This document shows, piece by piece, positions 6,896 through 15,969 of a stretch of DNA of 64,000 nucleotides. The notes under the pieces are model-generated. The model had not been told where the DNA came from and searched no databases. It worked only from the letters and a program-made list of their open reading frames with translations. The stretch comes from Methanoculleus sp. UBA374 (lineage in GTDB: Archaea > Halobacteriota > Methanomicrobia > Methanomicrobiales > Methanoculleaceae): the NCBI GenBank assembly GCA_002508705.1, contig DAYL01000003.1, positions 1 to 64,000 of the forward strand, in the 5' to 3' direction. Positions within the stretch are counted from its first letter, which is position 1, and each line of letters opens with the position of its first letter. The translations under genes were made by a program, and so were the position numbers.

Positions 6896-7825
6896 CTACC
6901 CCGCGTTCTCAAGCAGCGTCTTTGAGACGATGTACTCCCCCTTCGCCTCGCGAGTCGTGCCGACGATCAGCCACCGCTCGTCGCCGTGCTCCTCCACGAC
7001 ACCCCGGGCCTCGATGACCTCCCCTGCAAGCGCCTGCCCCGCGTAGGTATGAGTGAAGGAGAGCACCCGGGAGATCTCACCGTGGGCCACGGCGTAGACC
7101 GCCGGGCTGTCGAAGGAGAGGGAGGCATCGGTGACCGTGGCCTCGATCGTCGTCCGGCCGACCACCTTCCCCTTGCCGGCAGGGACCGCATCCAGGTTCC
7201 CGTAGGCCCGGGTGTAGAGGAGGTCGAAGTAGGTCCCCTCGAACTCCCCCCGGTTCCACTTCCGCTGCTCGTGCAGGACAAAGGTGTCAAACGATATCTC
7301 CGGGACCCTCTTCTCGTAGACCTTCCGCCACATCGCGGTGCTCATCCCCGGGATCACCCCCGCCCCCACAAGATGCCGGAGCTGACGCTGAGCGGCAAAC
7401 CAGGCGTCGCCATAGACCACCAGATCGATATCGGAAGCGGCGTTGTCCAGGCCGCAGAGGAGCGAGCCCGTGCACCCGAACGAACCCGGCGGGAGGTCGA
7501 AATGGGAGAGGAGCCTCCGCACCCGGGCGTTCCGGGCCGCCACCTTGCCGATCTCCTCTTCCGGTTTATACACCCGCACCACATCAGAGCGGGGCACCCG
7601 GTGGACCGAGTCCAGGTACTCCGGCTTATGCTCCCGGATCCAGGCAAAAGACTCGGCAAAGTCATATTTCCGATACCGTCGGCCGGAGAGGCTCGTTCGC
7701 TCCCCGCCATCATCGGGGACGTAGCGGAGGATACACCCGATCCGGTCGTCGTTGTCGTAATTCGAGACCGCATAAAGACAACCCTCGCGGTCCTCGATGA
7801 AATCACGAAGTCGTATCGGCCGCAT
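6896..7825 (-). CDS. predicted nucleotidyltransferase (COG2413-like)
   Basis: A 309-aa archaeal protein. The central signature GCTGSLLCGLDNAASDIDLVVYG (near residues 118-140) is the GS...DxD metal site of pol-beta-type nucleotidyltransferases. The C-terminal part (about 215-309) is a beta-rich domain of unknown role. It is the last gene of a minus-strand operon after an ACT-domain protein and sua5, four bases apart, which hints at a link to tRNA or nucleotide metabolism. The substrate is unknown. Confidence 0.75.
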   Translation of the reverse strand: MRPIRLRDFIEDREGCLYAVSNYDNDDRIGCILRYVPDDGGERTSLSGRRYRKYDFAESFAWIREHKPEYLDSVHRVPRSDVVRVYKPEEEIGKVAARNARVRRLLSHFDLPPGSFGCTGSLLCGLDNAASDIDLVVYGDAWFAAQRQLRHLVGAGVIPGMSTAMWRKVYEKRVPEISFDTFVLHEQRKWNRGEFEGTYFDLLYTRAYGNLDAVPAGKGKVVGRTTIEATVTDASLSFDSPAVYAVAHGEISRVLSFTHTYAGQALAGEVIEARGVVEEHGDERWLIVGTTREAKGEYIVSKTLLENAG

Positions 7826-7828
7826 GGT

Positions 7829-8404
7829 TCACCCTAACGTTTCCAGAAACGCCTTCACTGCTTCATATTCCGCGCCCTCCCGCAGGATGCGCCGGGCAGG
7901 GAGGTCAACCACCGTGCTCGGTGTTCCGGGAAGTTCTCCGCCGTCAACCAGATAGTCATGGGGCACGGAGACTTCTTCGGGCCGGGTTGGCGGGACATCC
8001 CCCGAGATGTTCGCGCTGGTGGCAGTGATGGGAGCGTCGAGCCGCGCGATGATCGCAAGAGCGAGCGCGTGATCGGGCCACCGGATGCCGACAAGGCCTG
8101 TGCCGCCGGTGAGGACAGCCGGCAGACAGGACTTCGCCGGCAGAATCACCGTCACCGGACCGGGCAGGAACCGCTCGATGAAGGCCCGCGCGGCCTCGTC
8201 CACCACTGCAACAGCCGAAAGCATCTCCATATCCGAGACTGCGACCGATACTGGTTTTCCCACCGGACGGTTCTTAGCCTCGTAGACCCGCATCACCGCA
8301 TCCTCCGAGAGGGCGTCCGCCCCGAGACCATAGACCGTCTCGGTGGGATAGACGACGAGCCCGTCCCGCGAGAGCACCCTGACTGCCATATCTATCGGAT
8401 CCAT
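7829..8404 (-). CDS. sua5: L-threonylcarbamoyladenylate synthase (Sua5/YrdC)
   Basis: A 191-aa protein. It makes threonylcarbamoyl-AMP from Thr, bicarbonate and ATP for t6A37 of ANN-decoding tRNAs, handing on to the KEOPS complex. The YrdC fold is clear: PTETVYGLGADA near residues 20-31, KNRPVGKP near 44-51, and TATSANISG near 128-136. Length matches the short, single-domain version without the Sua5 C-terminal domain. The start overlaps the upstream stop by one base. The KEOPS subunit Pcc1 is encoded at 17184. Confidence 0.93.
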   Translation of the reverse strand: MDPIDMAVRVLSRDGLVVYPTETVYGLGADALSEDAVMRVYEAKNRPVGKPVSVAVSDMEMLSAVAVVDEAARAFIERFLPGPVTVILPAKSCLPAVLTGGTGLVGIRWPDHALALAIIARLDAPITATSANISGDVPPTRPEEVSVPHDYLVDGGELPGTPSTVVDLPARRILREGAEYEAVKAFLETLG

Positions 8405-9084
8405 CAGAACTCACGCCCACGTACGCGGTTGATATCAAAGACTCCTTTGCCGCTGACGTGCATCACGGCAAAAACACCGGCCTGGATGGGATCGGTCACG
8501 ACCAGGTCGGCATGCTGCGGAACGCTCCCGGCCATCTTGAGAGCGATCACCGGGATGCCCGCCTGCCGGACCCGGTCCACGGCCCGCGAGACCTCGCCGC
8601 CCATCAGCGACCCGGCGAGCACCAGGATCGACGCCCGGGGGAGCCGGGCCACCGCATCCACGGCAAGCGTCAGGTTCTGCTCCCCGACGAGGGGGATCGT
8701 GTCCACCGATATCCGCTCGCCGCGGATGTTGTGGCGGTCCGCCTCGTTTACAGCACCGAGCGCCACCTGCGCCACCTGCGCACCCCCGCCGATGATGATC
8801 ACCCTTGTGCCGAATATCCGGGAGAACGGCGGGTAGATCGTGACGTCGACGACGGACGGAACCCGCGCAAGGTCGGCGACGAGTTCGCCGTGGTCTCCGC
8901 ACTCCTCGAACTCAAAGTAGAGGTAGGCCCTCCCGACGTTCGAACCGGTGGTGATGATCGACTGCTGGATCATCTGGATATTGGCCTGGTAATTCGCCAT
9001 CACCGTGGCCACATCGCGTAACACCCCTGCCCGGTTCTCGGTGATGATCGAGAGGGCATACAGATCGGCATCGCTGCTGGTCAT
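8404..9084 (-). CDS. ACT domain protein (DUF5612-like)
   Basis: A 226-aa protein. Residues 8-85 form an ACT domain (YALSIITENRAGVLRDVATVMANYQANIQMI), a fold that binds small ligands such as amino acids. Residues 95-226 form a Rossmann-like domain (TRVIIIGGGAQVAQVALGAVNE; ILVLAGSLMGGEVSRAVDRV) as in archaeal proteins of the DUF5612 group. It is the first gene of the operon with sua5 and the nucleotidyltransferase. Probably an amino-acid-sensing regulator or small enzyme; the ligand is unknown. Confidence 0.75.
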   Translation of the reverse strand: MTSSDADLYALSIITENRAGVLRDVATVMANYQANIQMIQQSIITTGSNVGRAYLYFEFEECGDHGELVADLARVPSVVDVTIYPPFSRIFGTRVIIIGGGAQVAQVALGAVNEADRHNIRGERISVDTIPLVGEQNLTLAVDAVARLPRASILVLAGSLMGGEVSRAVDRVRQAGIPVIALKMAGSVPQHADLVVTDPIQAGVFAVMHVSGKGVFDINRVRGREF

Positions 9085-9247
9085 GATCCTCCCCTGCCGG
9101 AGATCCGGGTGCTCTCCGATTGCCTGGTGGACAGGAAAAATTCGGTCATATAGCGCTAATTGTTAGATTTGGGTCTCATAAGGGTTATAGGTTTTCGGTA
9201 TGGCAACCGCACCCGGGCAGAACCGGGACCGATTTTTCGAGCGGACA

Positions 9248-10192
9248 TCATCTCCTGTGCCTGGCGGGATCGAGCAGCTCGCCCGCCCTGATGATCACGA
9301 AGGTCGCCACCGCGAGAACGCCCATCAGGCTGAGAATGACCCAGAATGCAAGAGAATGCTCTTTAAGCGGGAGGGATACTTCCATCCCCCAGAGAGCGCC
9401 GATGATGGCCGGGACGGAGAGCGCAATGGTGATCTCCGTCAGGGTCCGGACGAGGTTATTGAGGTTCAGCGAGACCAGAGACGTAAACCCACCGATGAGG
9501 TCGTTGTGGAGTTTTGCGGTGGTGTTGGCAACGGTGAGGCTCTCTCTGTTCCTATGGACAACGTCCTCCAGCAGGTCCCGATCCTCCGGCTCAAGGTACC
9601 TCGAACTCCGGAGCGCCTCAACCATCTCCTGATTGGACCCTAGAGCGGAGACGAAGTACGCGAGGCTCCGCTCGCCGTCCAGGAGATCGATCAGCCCCGT
9701 CCCGGTGAGAGCTCGCGTGAGCACCTCCTCATCGAGTACACCCCGCTCCCGGATCTCTCCCAGATGCACCTTGAATATCCGGGCGTTTTGCAGCAAAATC
9801 ATCAGACAAAACCTGTGTCTCTCGTAGGTGGGGACCGCATACGCATCTTCCAAAAGGAGGTCGAAGATTAATTCCGGATCGCGAGAGCAGATCGTGACGA
9901 TCATCTTCTCCCGGAGCACGATGCCGAGCGGTTGCGTCACAAACGGCACCGACTGCTCTGCACCGGAGCGGGAACAGAGCAAGACAATAGAGAGGGAACC
10001 ATCCAGTTTCCTCGCCCGGGCCAGCGCATCCGGATCGAGGGCCTCTTCGATACAGTCCCGGGGGATACCGTGCTCCTGGATAAGGTATTCTTTCTCCTCG
10101 TCGGACGGGGCCAGCACATGGACCCATCCGCCTTCTTCCGGGTGATCCCGCAGCGTCAGGGCGCCGTCGACCGTCCTGAACGGAAAGATCAT
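9248..10192 (-). CDS. CorA-family transporter-like protein with GME in place of GMN
   Basis: A 314-aa protein: cytosolic alpha/beta N-domain (residues 1-100), a long helical stalk, and two C-terminal membrane segments, as in CorA Mg2+ channels. The loop between the segments normally begins with the GMN signature used for ion selection; here it reads ALWGMEVSLPL, so Asn is replaced by Glu, and the following acidic loop is replaced by PLKEH. The frame stays open upstream, but that part is a low-complexity Arg/Pro/Cys run; the ATG at 10192 opens the recognised N-domain. Transport of Mg2+ or another ion is likely but the selectivity is open. Confidence 0.8.
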   Translation of the reverse strand: MIFPFRTVDGALTLRDHPEEGGWVHVLAPSDEEKEYLIQEHGIPRDCIEEALDPDALARARKLDGSLSIVLLCSRSGAEQSVPFVTQPLGIVLREKMIVTICSRDPELIFDLLLEDAYAVPTYERHRFCLMILLQNARIFKVHLGEIRERGVLDEEVLTRALTGTGLIDLLDGERSLAYFVSALGSNQEMVEALRSSRYLEPEDRDLLEDVVHRNRESLTVANTTAKLHNDLIGGFTSLVSLNLNNLVRTLTEITIALSVPAIIGALWGMEVSLPLKEHSLAFWVILSLMGVLAVATFVIIRAGELLDPARHRR

Positions 10193-10400
10193 GGCAGGGA
10201 GAGAGACACCGAGATTAAAAATGGTATCCTCCGGGGAGGCGGAGAAGAGTGATGCCTCGAGCCGCTGCTGCGGGGCAACACAGCAACACACAGGATAACA
10301 AGCGCAGGACGGCGACCGTGCGGGCGGCGGGGCGCAAAAAAAAGTACGGGTCTGGACCCCTTCATGGAAGGCGCCCGGGTGCGGGAGAGGAGCCCCGGCG
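10193..10400. other. intergenic region, no gene recognised
   Basis: About 200 bases between fprA (end) and the CorA-like gene (start). It holds a weak TATA-like CATTTTTAATC (minus sense, near 10211-10221) for the CorA-like gene and an A8 run at 10336-10343. I see no RNA gene or conserved reading frame. Confidence 0.4.
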
Positions 10401-11615
10401 TTACCGGGTCCGGATCTCCCGCGCCACCTTCCGCCCGAGCTCGTAACACCGGGCGAGTTCGCCGGCATCCGGGCGGTAGTTCACCTGGAACCCGCCTTCG
10501 ATCACCTCGATCCCGGCTGCCTTCAGTGCCTCTTCGGCCTGGGCGACCGCGCCGCCCATGCCGCCGTGCGATCCGAACGCACACCCGATCTTCTTTGCCG
10601 TAAGGCGCCCCGGCCGCAGTCCCCGGAGGTAGCTGAGGAACCCTGCCACCGTGGGGAGAACCTCGTCCTGGAGTGTCGGCGACCCGATGAGGACCGCCTT
10701 TGAGTCGAGCACATCCGTGACGACGTCGCTCCGGTGCGTCCCCTCGTAGCGGCCGTCCCGGAGGAGGCAGACCTTGACGTCAGCCCCTTCGGCCATGACG
10801 CCCTCGGCGATAGCCCGGGCCATCATCGTGGTTGAGTTGTGCATGGTGTCGTAGACGATTGTGACCTTATCCTTCGAGACGCCCCTGCTCCAGTCGGTGT
10901 AAGCCTTGAGAATGTCCCCGGCATGCGACCGCCAGATAACGCCGTGGCTCGGCGCGACCATCTTGATCTCGATGCCGAGTTTTCCGACCTCGTCGAGCTT
11001 CTTTAAGACCTTCGGTGCGAGCGGGATGATCAGGTTCGCGAAGAACTTCTGTGCGTGGGCCATCGCCACGTCCTTCCCGAGCTGGTCGTCGAACCGGGCG
11101 GCGCTTGCAACGTGCTGCCCGAAGGCGTCGTTCGGGAAGAGAATGGCATCCTCGGCAAGGTAGGTGAACATCGAGTCGGGCCAGTGGAGCATCGGCGCTT
11201 CAAGGAAGGTGAGCGTCTTGCCGCCGAGGTCGAGGGTGTCGCCGGTCTTGACAACCCGGATGTTCCAGCCTGTCGTATCGTAGTGGCGGGCAAGGCCGGC
11301 CTTCGCCCGCTCCGTGCAGTAGATCGGGATACCGGGCATCTGCCGCACGAACGCGGGCAGGGTGCCGGAGTGGTCCATCTCGATGTGATTCACAACAATG
11401 TAGTCGATCTTAACGGGGTCGGAGACAGACTCGATCCGGCCGAGGACCTCTTCCTCGAACCCATGGTAGGCGCCGTCTATGAGCGCCGTCTTCTCACCCT
11501 GAACGAGATAGGCGTTGTAGGTCGTTCCCGGGAGGGTGTAGCCGTGATACTCCCGAAGGTTCCAGTCGATTGCCCCGACCCAGTGGACGCCGGGGGCGAG
11601 TTTCGTAGCCATCAT
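10401..11615 (-). CDS. fprA: F420H2 oxidase / A-type flavoprotein (FprA)
   Basis: A 404-aa two-domain flavodiiron protein. The N-terminal metallo-beta-lactamase domain carries HIEMDH (near residues 77-82) and further His/Asp/Glu ligands for the di-iron site; the C-terminal flavodoxin domain (from about 258: TIVYDTMHNSTTMMARAIAEG) binds FMN. In methanogens this enzyme reduces O2 to water with F420H2 and protects the oxygen-sensitive pathway. The start has two adjacent ATGs (11615, 11612). It is divergent from an MsvR-type redox regulator, the known arrangement for its control. Confidence 0.95.
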   Translation of the reverse strand: MMATKLAPGVHWVGAIDWNLREYHGYTLPGTTYNAYLVQGEKTALIDGAYHGFEEEVLGRIESVSDPVKIDYIVVNHIEMDHSGTLPAFVRQMPGIPIYCTERAKAGLARHYDTTGWNIRVVKTGDTLDLGGKTLTFLEAPMLHWPDSMFTYLAEDAILFPNDAFGQHVASAARFDDQLGKDVAMAHAQKFFANLIIPLAPKVLKKLDEVGKLGIEIKMVAPSHGVIWRSHAGDILKAYTDWSRGVSKDKVTIVYDTMHNSTTMMARAIAEGVMAEGADVKVCLLRDGRYEGTHRSDVVTDVLDSKAVLIGSPTLQDEVLPTVAGFLSYLRGLRPGRLTAKKIGCAFGSHGGMGGAVAQAEEALKAAGIEVIEGGFQVNYRPDAGELARCYELGRKVAREIRTR

Positions 11616-11699
11616 TTTTTATCCCTCAAGTCGTTCTGCTTTCAACGAACATTCTACTATATCCGAACATTTGATATATCTTCCTTTCGATCCTGATCT
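11616..11699. promoter_or_regulatory. fprA/msvR divergent control region
   Basis: 84 bases between the two genes. GTTC-N10-GAAC forms a perfect inverted repeat at 11633-11650, and CGAACATT occurs twice in the same direction at 11646-11653 and 11664-11671. The second copy abuts a TATA-like TTGATATAT (11671-11679), about 25 bases before the ATG at 11700, so msvR is likely leaderless. MsvR proteins are known to bind short repeated TTCG/CGAA-type boxes in this kind of gap; binding here is inferred. Confidence 0.6.
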
Positions 11700-12548
11700 A
11701 TGGAGCAGGTAATGACCGGCAAAGGGAGAGCCGGCCGGCCGAAGCCGGACAGTGAAATAGACCTGTACTCGACGCCGGGCGGGATACGGGCGGTCGAGAA
11801 TCCGGTGCGGCGTGCGATCCTCTCGGCACTCAGGGAACGTGAGTGCACATTCGACGACCTCGTCGCCCTCGCCGGACGGGCGAAGTCGACAGTCTCGGTG
11901 CATCTCCAGGAACTCGCGGCGGCAGGCGTGGTCGGGTCACGGACCGATCCGGAGGATGCAAGACGGAAAGTCTTCTTCCTTTCCGGCAACCTCGTCGCGA
12001 GCGTCTCATCGGAGGAACGGGTGGCCGGCAACCTCGCCGCCTATGCGGGGGCGTACTACCGGACAGGGGCGGGCGACCCTTTCGTGTTCTACAAACTGAC
12101 CTTCCGGACGATCCGGGTCTCGCTTATGCAGGAGGGGATCCTCCTCGACCCGCTCCTCACCCAGGCCGGGGAGCGGGTCGGGGCGGAACTCTATCCAGCG
12201 CTCGCCGACCCGGAGACCGGACAATTTTGCACGAATATCGCCCGATTCTGGGACGAACACCACCTCGGTCGGGTCGAGGTCACAGGGACGCAACCGTTAA
12301 CGCTCCTCATCTACGACTGTTTCGAGTGCGCCGACCTCCCGGTCACCGGCAAACCCGCGTGCGCGTTCGACTCCGGCATCCTCCGGGCGCTCTTCTCCCG
12401 CCACTACGGGCGGCCGACGGCGGCGATCGAGACCCGATGCTACTCGATGGGATTTGACCACTGCCGGTTTGAGGTGGTGCCGGAGGAGAAGGGAGAGAGG
12501 ACACCCACGGATAATGAACCGGGTACGCTCCCCCGGCGCGCTACATGA
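11700..12548 (+). CDS. msvR: MsvR-type redox regulator (HTH + V4R domain)
   Basis: A 282-aa regulator. Residues 28-100 form an ArsR-like winged helix (VENPVRRAILSALRE; KSTVSVHLQELAAAGVV). Residues about 125-265 form a V4R ligand/redox domain with the cysteine set DCFEC, GKPAC, ETRC and HC. MsvR of methanogens is a thiol-switch repressor that controls the F420H2 oxidase gene and its own gene; the divergent fprA here matches that arrangement. The C-terminal 20 residues are an unstructured extension. Confidence 0.88.
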   Translation: MEQVMTGKGRAGRPKPDSEIDLYSTPGGIRAVENPVRRAILSALRERECTFDDLVALAGRAKSTVSVHLQELAAAGVVGSRTDPEDARRKVFFLSGNLVASVSSEERVAGNLAAYAGAYYRTGAGDPFVFYKLTFRTIRVSLMQEGILLDPLLTQAGERVGAELYPALADPETGQFCTNIARFWDEHHLGRVEVTGTQPLTLLIYDCFECADLPVTGKPACAFDSGILRALFSRHYGRPTAAIETRCYSMGFDHCRFEVVPEEKGERTPTDNEPGTLPRRAT

Positions 12549-12630
12549 AAAATGCCGGGGACCATTCAGGTACAGCAGCTACACGAGTTATCCCAAGAGA
12601 ATGAAAGAAGGAGTCGGATAATAATTCCGA

Positions 12631-12701
12631 TGCGATAGCCGGGAATCGAACCCGGGCTAGAGGCTTGGGAAGCCCCTGTCCTACCGCTAGACTACTATCG
12701 C
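12631..12701 (-). tRNA. tRNA-Gly (anticodon CCC)
   Basis: A 71-nt cloverleaf. The acceptor GCGATAG pairs with CTATCGC, the discriminator is A, the anticodon loop is TTCCCAA (CCC), and the T arm is CCGGGTTCGATTCCCGG. No CCA is encoded. A TATA-like TGTATATTGG (minus sense, about 12711-12720) lies upstream. Located between msvR and the sensor kinase gene. Confidence 0.95.
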
Positions 12702-12722
12702 ACAGGTACCAATATACATTGA

Positions 12723-15017
12723 CTAAGGAGATGATAAATATTCGGCTCGTTTGTCCCCTGCCTCCGAAAGGCGGCGGCGCAGGGTGAACGTAACGGCGGC
12801 ACCCTTTTCCGGCCGCCCGAAAATCCTGTCGCCTGCCCGGACGCTCCCCCCATACCGCTCCGTAAGCGTCCGGACGATGTAGAGGCCGAGGCCCTTCCCG
12901 CCTTTCTTCGTCTCTCCGCGCTGGTAGCGCCCAAAGAGACGCGGCTTCAGGTCATCGGGGATCCCGGGGCCGGTATCGGCCACCGTCACCGAGACCATAC
13001 CCCCATCCTCCTTAACGCTGACGGTAACCTCGACCTCCGGCCCCCCGAACTTGACGGCGTTGCCAATCAGATTCACAAAGATCTCGGGCAGGAGGTCGTC
13101 GGCGAGGACCGTCGCGTCCGCTCCCTCGCAGGTGATGCAGGTATCGGAGTAATAGTTGCGGATCTCCCGGAGTACAGGCCCAAGCTGCACCGGCCGTAGT
13201 TCGACGGAACCGGCCTTGATCTTGCGGATCGTGGAGACGTTCCGGATGATGTCGTTGCTCTGGTAGATGGCTGCAAGCGACTTTTTGGCGGCCAGGACAC
13301 CCGACTCGTCGGCGGCGGACTCAAGGAACATCTGCAGGTAGCCCATGGCTGCGGTGTTTGCGTTGTTGATATCGTGGGTGAGGATATCCACGTAGAGGTT
13401 GACCTCCCCCGTTGCTGCATTTGCTTCGTCGAGGTAGCGATTGGCGGACGCGAGCGCCCCCTCCAGGTCCTCCTGGAGCATCCCCATCACGACCGCGCTG
13501 CCGAGCTCTTCACCGATAGCAAGAAGGATCCGGCGCTCGCTCTCCGGGACGGTCTCCCGGGTCCTGCTCCCGACCGCAAACCACCCCACCGGGCCGTCAT
13601 CACCGGGGATGGGCACCGCGACAAGAACCTTGACCAAGGAACCGGGATGCCGCGCCCGGATATCCTCGATACAACGCACATCGCCGGCCAGAACAAGGTC
13701 CCGGTAGAAGGGATCGTCCCGCCGCACCACCGCCGGCAGAATCCGGCCCTCCCCCTCCAGGACACGGAGAACCGCCGTATCGCTTCCGGGACGCATCAGA
13801 TAGACCGCACCGTGATCGAACCCGAGCAAGGCGATAATTTTTGCCAGTGAGGCCTGCAGGAGATCATCCAGCCGGCGGGACGCGGTGGCAGCGGCGATGA
13901 CCTCATTAACGATGGAGAGACGTCGATTCTCTTCCCGCATCGCCTCCTCCGCCCAACGCCGCTCGGTGATGTTCCGGATGACCAGAATCTGACGTTCCGG
14001 GGCGTCCCCGTCTCTCGCGAGGTAGGTGGCCGAGACCTCTGCAGGCCACTCGCTCCCGTCGATCCTGCAGAGCATGCACTCTCCGGGTGCGGGCATCTCC
14101 CCGCGCAGGGCCCGTTCCAGGTAAACCCGGGCGGCCTCTCGATACCTCGCGGCGACCAGGTCCAGAGGGTTTCTCCCGATCAGGTCCTCCCGCCCGGCTC
14201 CGCCGAAGAGCCCAATTGCCGCCTTGTTCGCCTCGACGACCTGTCTGCCCGGGTCGGTGAGGACGATCCCGACGTCAACGGTGTCGAGGATAACCCGGTA
14301 CGTCGCCTCCGACCGGCGGAGCCGGTTCTCCATCCGTTTTTGCTCCGTCGTCCCGGTGACCACCGCGCAGCCAGCCTGCCGGCCGGGAAGGAGGTTCGCC
14401 GAGAGGATAACCGGGCAGGACGTCCCGTCCCGGCGGACGAGACTGCAATCAAGACCCTCGATCCCCGTCTGCTCAAGGGCTCCGGCGGAGCCGGGATACC
14501 CCGGCCAGACCTCGGACACCTCCAGGGGCGGAACGTCGCCGTCGGGATACCCGAGCATCCCGGCGCACCCCCGGTTCATCTCCTTAATCTTCCCGGTCAC
14601 AGGCGAGAAGATAAAGACCCCCGCACCGGACGTCTCGAAGATCCCGCGGTATCGGCGCTCCCGTGTCTGCAGGCGGCCGGAGAGGTGCGAGACGACGGCG
14701 GCGACGACGAGGAACACCCCGGCGCGGAGGAGAGCGGATGCAACCTCAAACCAGCTCCCCGTTGTGAAGAGGAGCACTTCCGCGAGATAGCCGGCGGCAA
14801 GCACGCCGGCAAACGCAACGCCCCGGTCAGGATAAAGATAGGCTGCAAGGACTATCGGGATATAAAAGAAATGGGAGACAACGATGGGTAGCCCTGCAAA
14901 GAGAGAGTACCCCGTCGTACCGAACGCGAAAAGAGCCGAGGTAGCGATGATCCAGGAGAGAAGGTGCTCCCGGGCGAACGTACTCCCGGGCAGGTGGTCC
15001 GGCCGGCCCGCATCCAT
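12723..15017 (-). CDS. membrane PAS/GAF sensor histidine kinase
   Basis: A 764-aa kinase. Four or so membrane helices span residues 18-115, followed by two PAS domains (about 118-225 and 235-355, the second ending in a PAC-like RQILVIRNITERR), a GAF domain (about 375-515), a helical dimerisation region with the candidate phospho-His in LTHDINNANT (near 540), and an HATPase domain with N box (FVNLIGNAVKF), G1 (DTGPGIP) and G2 (GGKGLGLYIV). The HDINN form is typical of methanogen kinases. No response regulator is adjacent, so its partner is elsewhere. It terminates close to the tRNA-Gly promoter. Confidence 0.92.
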   Translation of the reverse strand: MDAGRPDHLPGSTFAREHLLSWIIATSALFAFGTTGYSLFAGLPIVVSHFFYIPIVLAAYLYPDRGVAFAGVLAAGYLAEVLLFTTGSWFEVASALLRAGVFLVVAAVVSHLSGRLQTRERRYRGIFETSGAGVFIFSPVTGKIKEMNRGCAGMLGYPDGDVPPLEVSEVWPGYPGSAGALEQTGIEGLDCSLVRRDGTSCPVILSANLLPGRQAGCAVVTGTTEQKRMENRLRRSEATYRVILDTVDVGIVLTDPGRQVVEANKAAIGLFGGAGREDLIGRNPLDLVAARYREAARVYLERALRGEMPAPGECMLCRIDGSEWPAEVSATYLARDGDAPERQILVIRNITERRWAEEAMREENRRLSIVNEVIAAATASRRLDDLLQASLAKIIALLGFDHGAVYLMRPGSDTAVLRVLEGEGRILPAVVRRDDPFYRDLVLAGDVRCIEDIRARHPGSLVKVLVAVPIPGDDGPVGWFAVGSRTRETVPESERRILLAIGEELGSAVVMGMLQEDLEGALASANRYLDEANAATGEVNLYVDILTHDINNANTAAMGYLQMFLESAADESGVLAAKKSLAAIYQSNDIIRNVSTIRKIKAGSVELRPVQLGPVLREIRNYYSDTCITCEGADATVLADDLLPEIFVNLIGNAVKFGGPEVEVTVSVKEDGGMVSVTVADTGPGIPDDLKPRLFGRYQRGETKKGGKGLGLYIVRTLTERYGGSVRAGDRIFGRPEKGAAVTFTLRRRLSEAGDKRAEYLSSP

Positions 15018-15504
15018 ACATTAACAATCGCATTGAACCGCAATAAACCCCCATTGATCTGCTTTAGCCCGGAATCGTCCCAAAAACCCTTTGCCGGGGA
15101 GGGTGCCCGGTCGAAAGTCCGCGGGGTTTTCATGCTCCTTTCGGCCTCATCTGAGGGTGTGGAACGGATCAGGAACACCGTCAGTACAATCCCGAAAATG
15201 TTTTGAGTCCGCATTCCAGTTCAGTGACTTTCCCAAAAAAAACAGAGGTTCACGACGCGGCAACTCCAACCAGGGTGTATCAGGGGGCTCGCATGAGTTT
15301 TGGGACTCACGCACGGGAATCGGAGCCTTCACCCGATACCCTTAAGATACCGCCCGGAGAACATGATACAGCACCATATGTGCTGGCTATGGTAAGTCCG
15401 ACGTGCTCCCGGAAGCACTGCCCGCAAGGGCTCGGGATTACAGAAATTAGTCAGTTAACGGCTCTTTTCTGGACTTACATAGTATATCTAACGGAGGTGT
15501 ATAA
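15018..15504. other. 487-bp intergenic region before rps15
   Basis: This stretch lies between the divergent kinase and rps15 genes. It ends with a good Shine-Dalgarno (GGAGGTG, 15494-15500) for rps15 and contains a possible TATA element in TTACATAGTATATC (15475-15488). Several short open frames cross it, but none has a recognisable protein pattern and they overlap one another. A GC-rich CTCCCGGAAGCACTGCCCG segment (15405-15423) may fold but I cannot name an RNA. Confidence 0.4.
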
Positions 15505-15963
15505 ATGGCAAGAATGTACGCTCGGCGTCGTGGAACCAGTAGTTCCGTCCGACCCTATCGGAAGGAAGCACCCGAGTGGTCCAATACGGACGTAACGGAG
15601 ATCGAGAAGATCATTGTCGATCTCCGCAAAGACGGCATGTCAGCCAGCCAGATTGGCCTTGCATTGCGGGACCGGTACGCCGTCCCTGACGTCAAGCTCG
15701 CCACAGGCAAGCGTATAAACGAGATCCTCCACGAAAAGGGTCTTGAATCCGAGATCCCCGAAGACCTTCGGAACCTGATGCAGAAAGCGCTCAGGCTGAG
15801 GAAGCATCTCGCGGAGAACAGGAAGGACGTGCACAACACCCGGCAACTTCAGATCGCCGAATCCAAGGTACGCAGACTGGTCAAGTACTACGTCGGGTCC
15901 GGAAGGCTGCCGGAAGGCTGGACCTACAAACCGGAGACGGCAGAGATCCTGCTTTCCCGCTGA
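15505..15963 (+). CDS. rps15: 30S ribosomal protein S15
   Basis: A 152-aa protein with the archaeal/eukaryotic N-terminal extension (MARMYARRRGTSSSVRPYRKEAPEW) before the S15 core. It binds the central domain of 16S rRNA. LRLRKHLAENRKDVHNTRQLQIAESKVRRLVKYY is the conserved helix pair. It has a strong GGAGGTG site. First gene of the operon rps15-recJ-pcc1-rps3ae, a conserved archaeal order. Confidence 0.97.
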   Translation: MARMYARRRGTSSSVRPYRKEAPEWSNTDVTEIEKIIVDLRKDGMSASQIGLALRDRYAVPDVKLATGKRINEILHEKGLESEIPEDLRNLMQKALRLRKHLAENRKDVHNTRQLQIAESKVRRLVKYYVGSGRLPEGWTYKPETAEILLSR

Positions 15964-15969
15964 TAACCC

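Noticed and set aside
15203..15595. 130-codon plus-strand frame running into rps15
   Set aside because: It overlaps the rps15 start in another frame and its composition is that of non-coding DNA.
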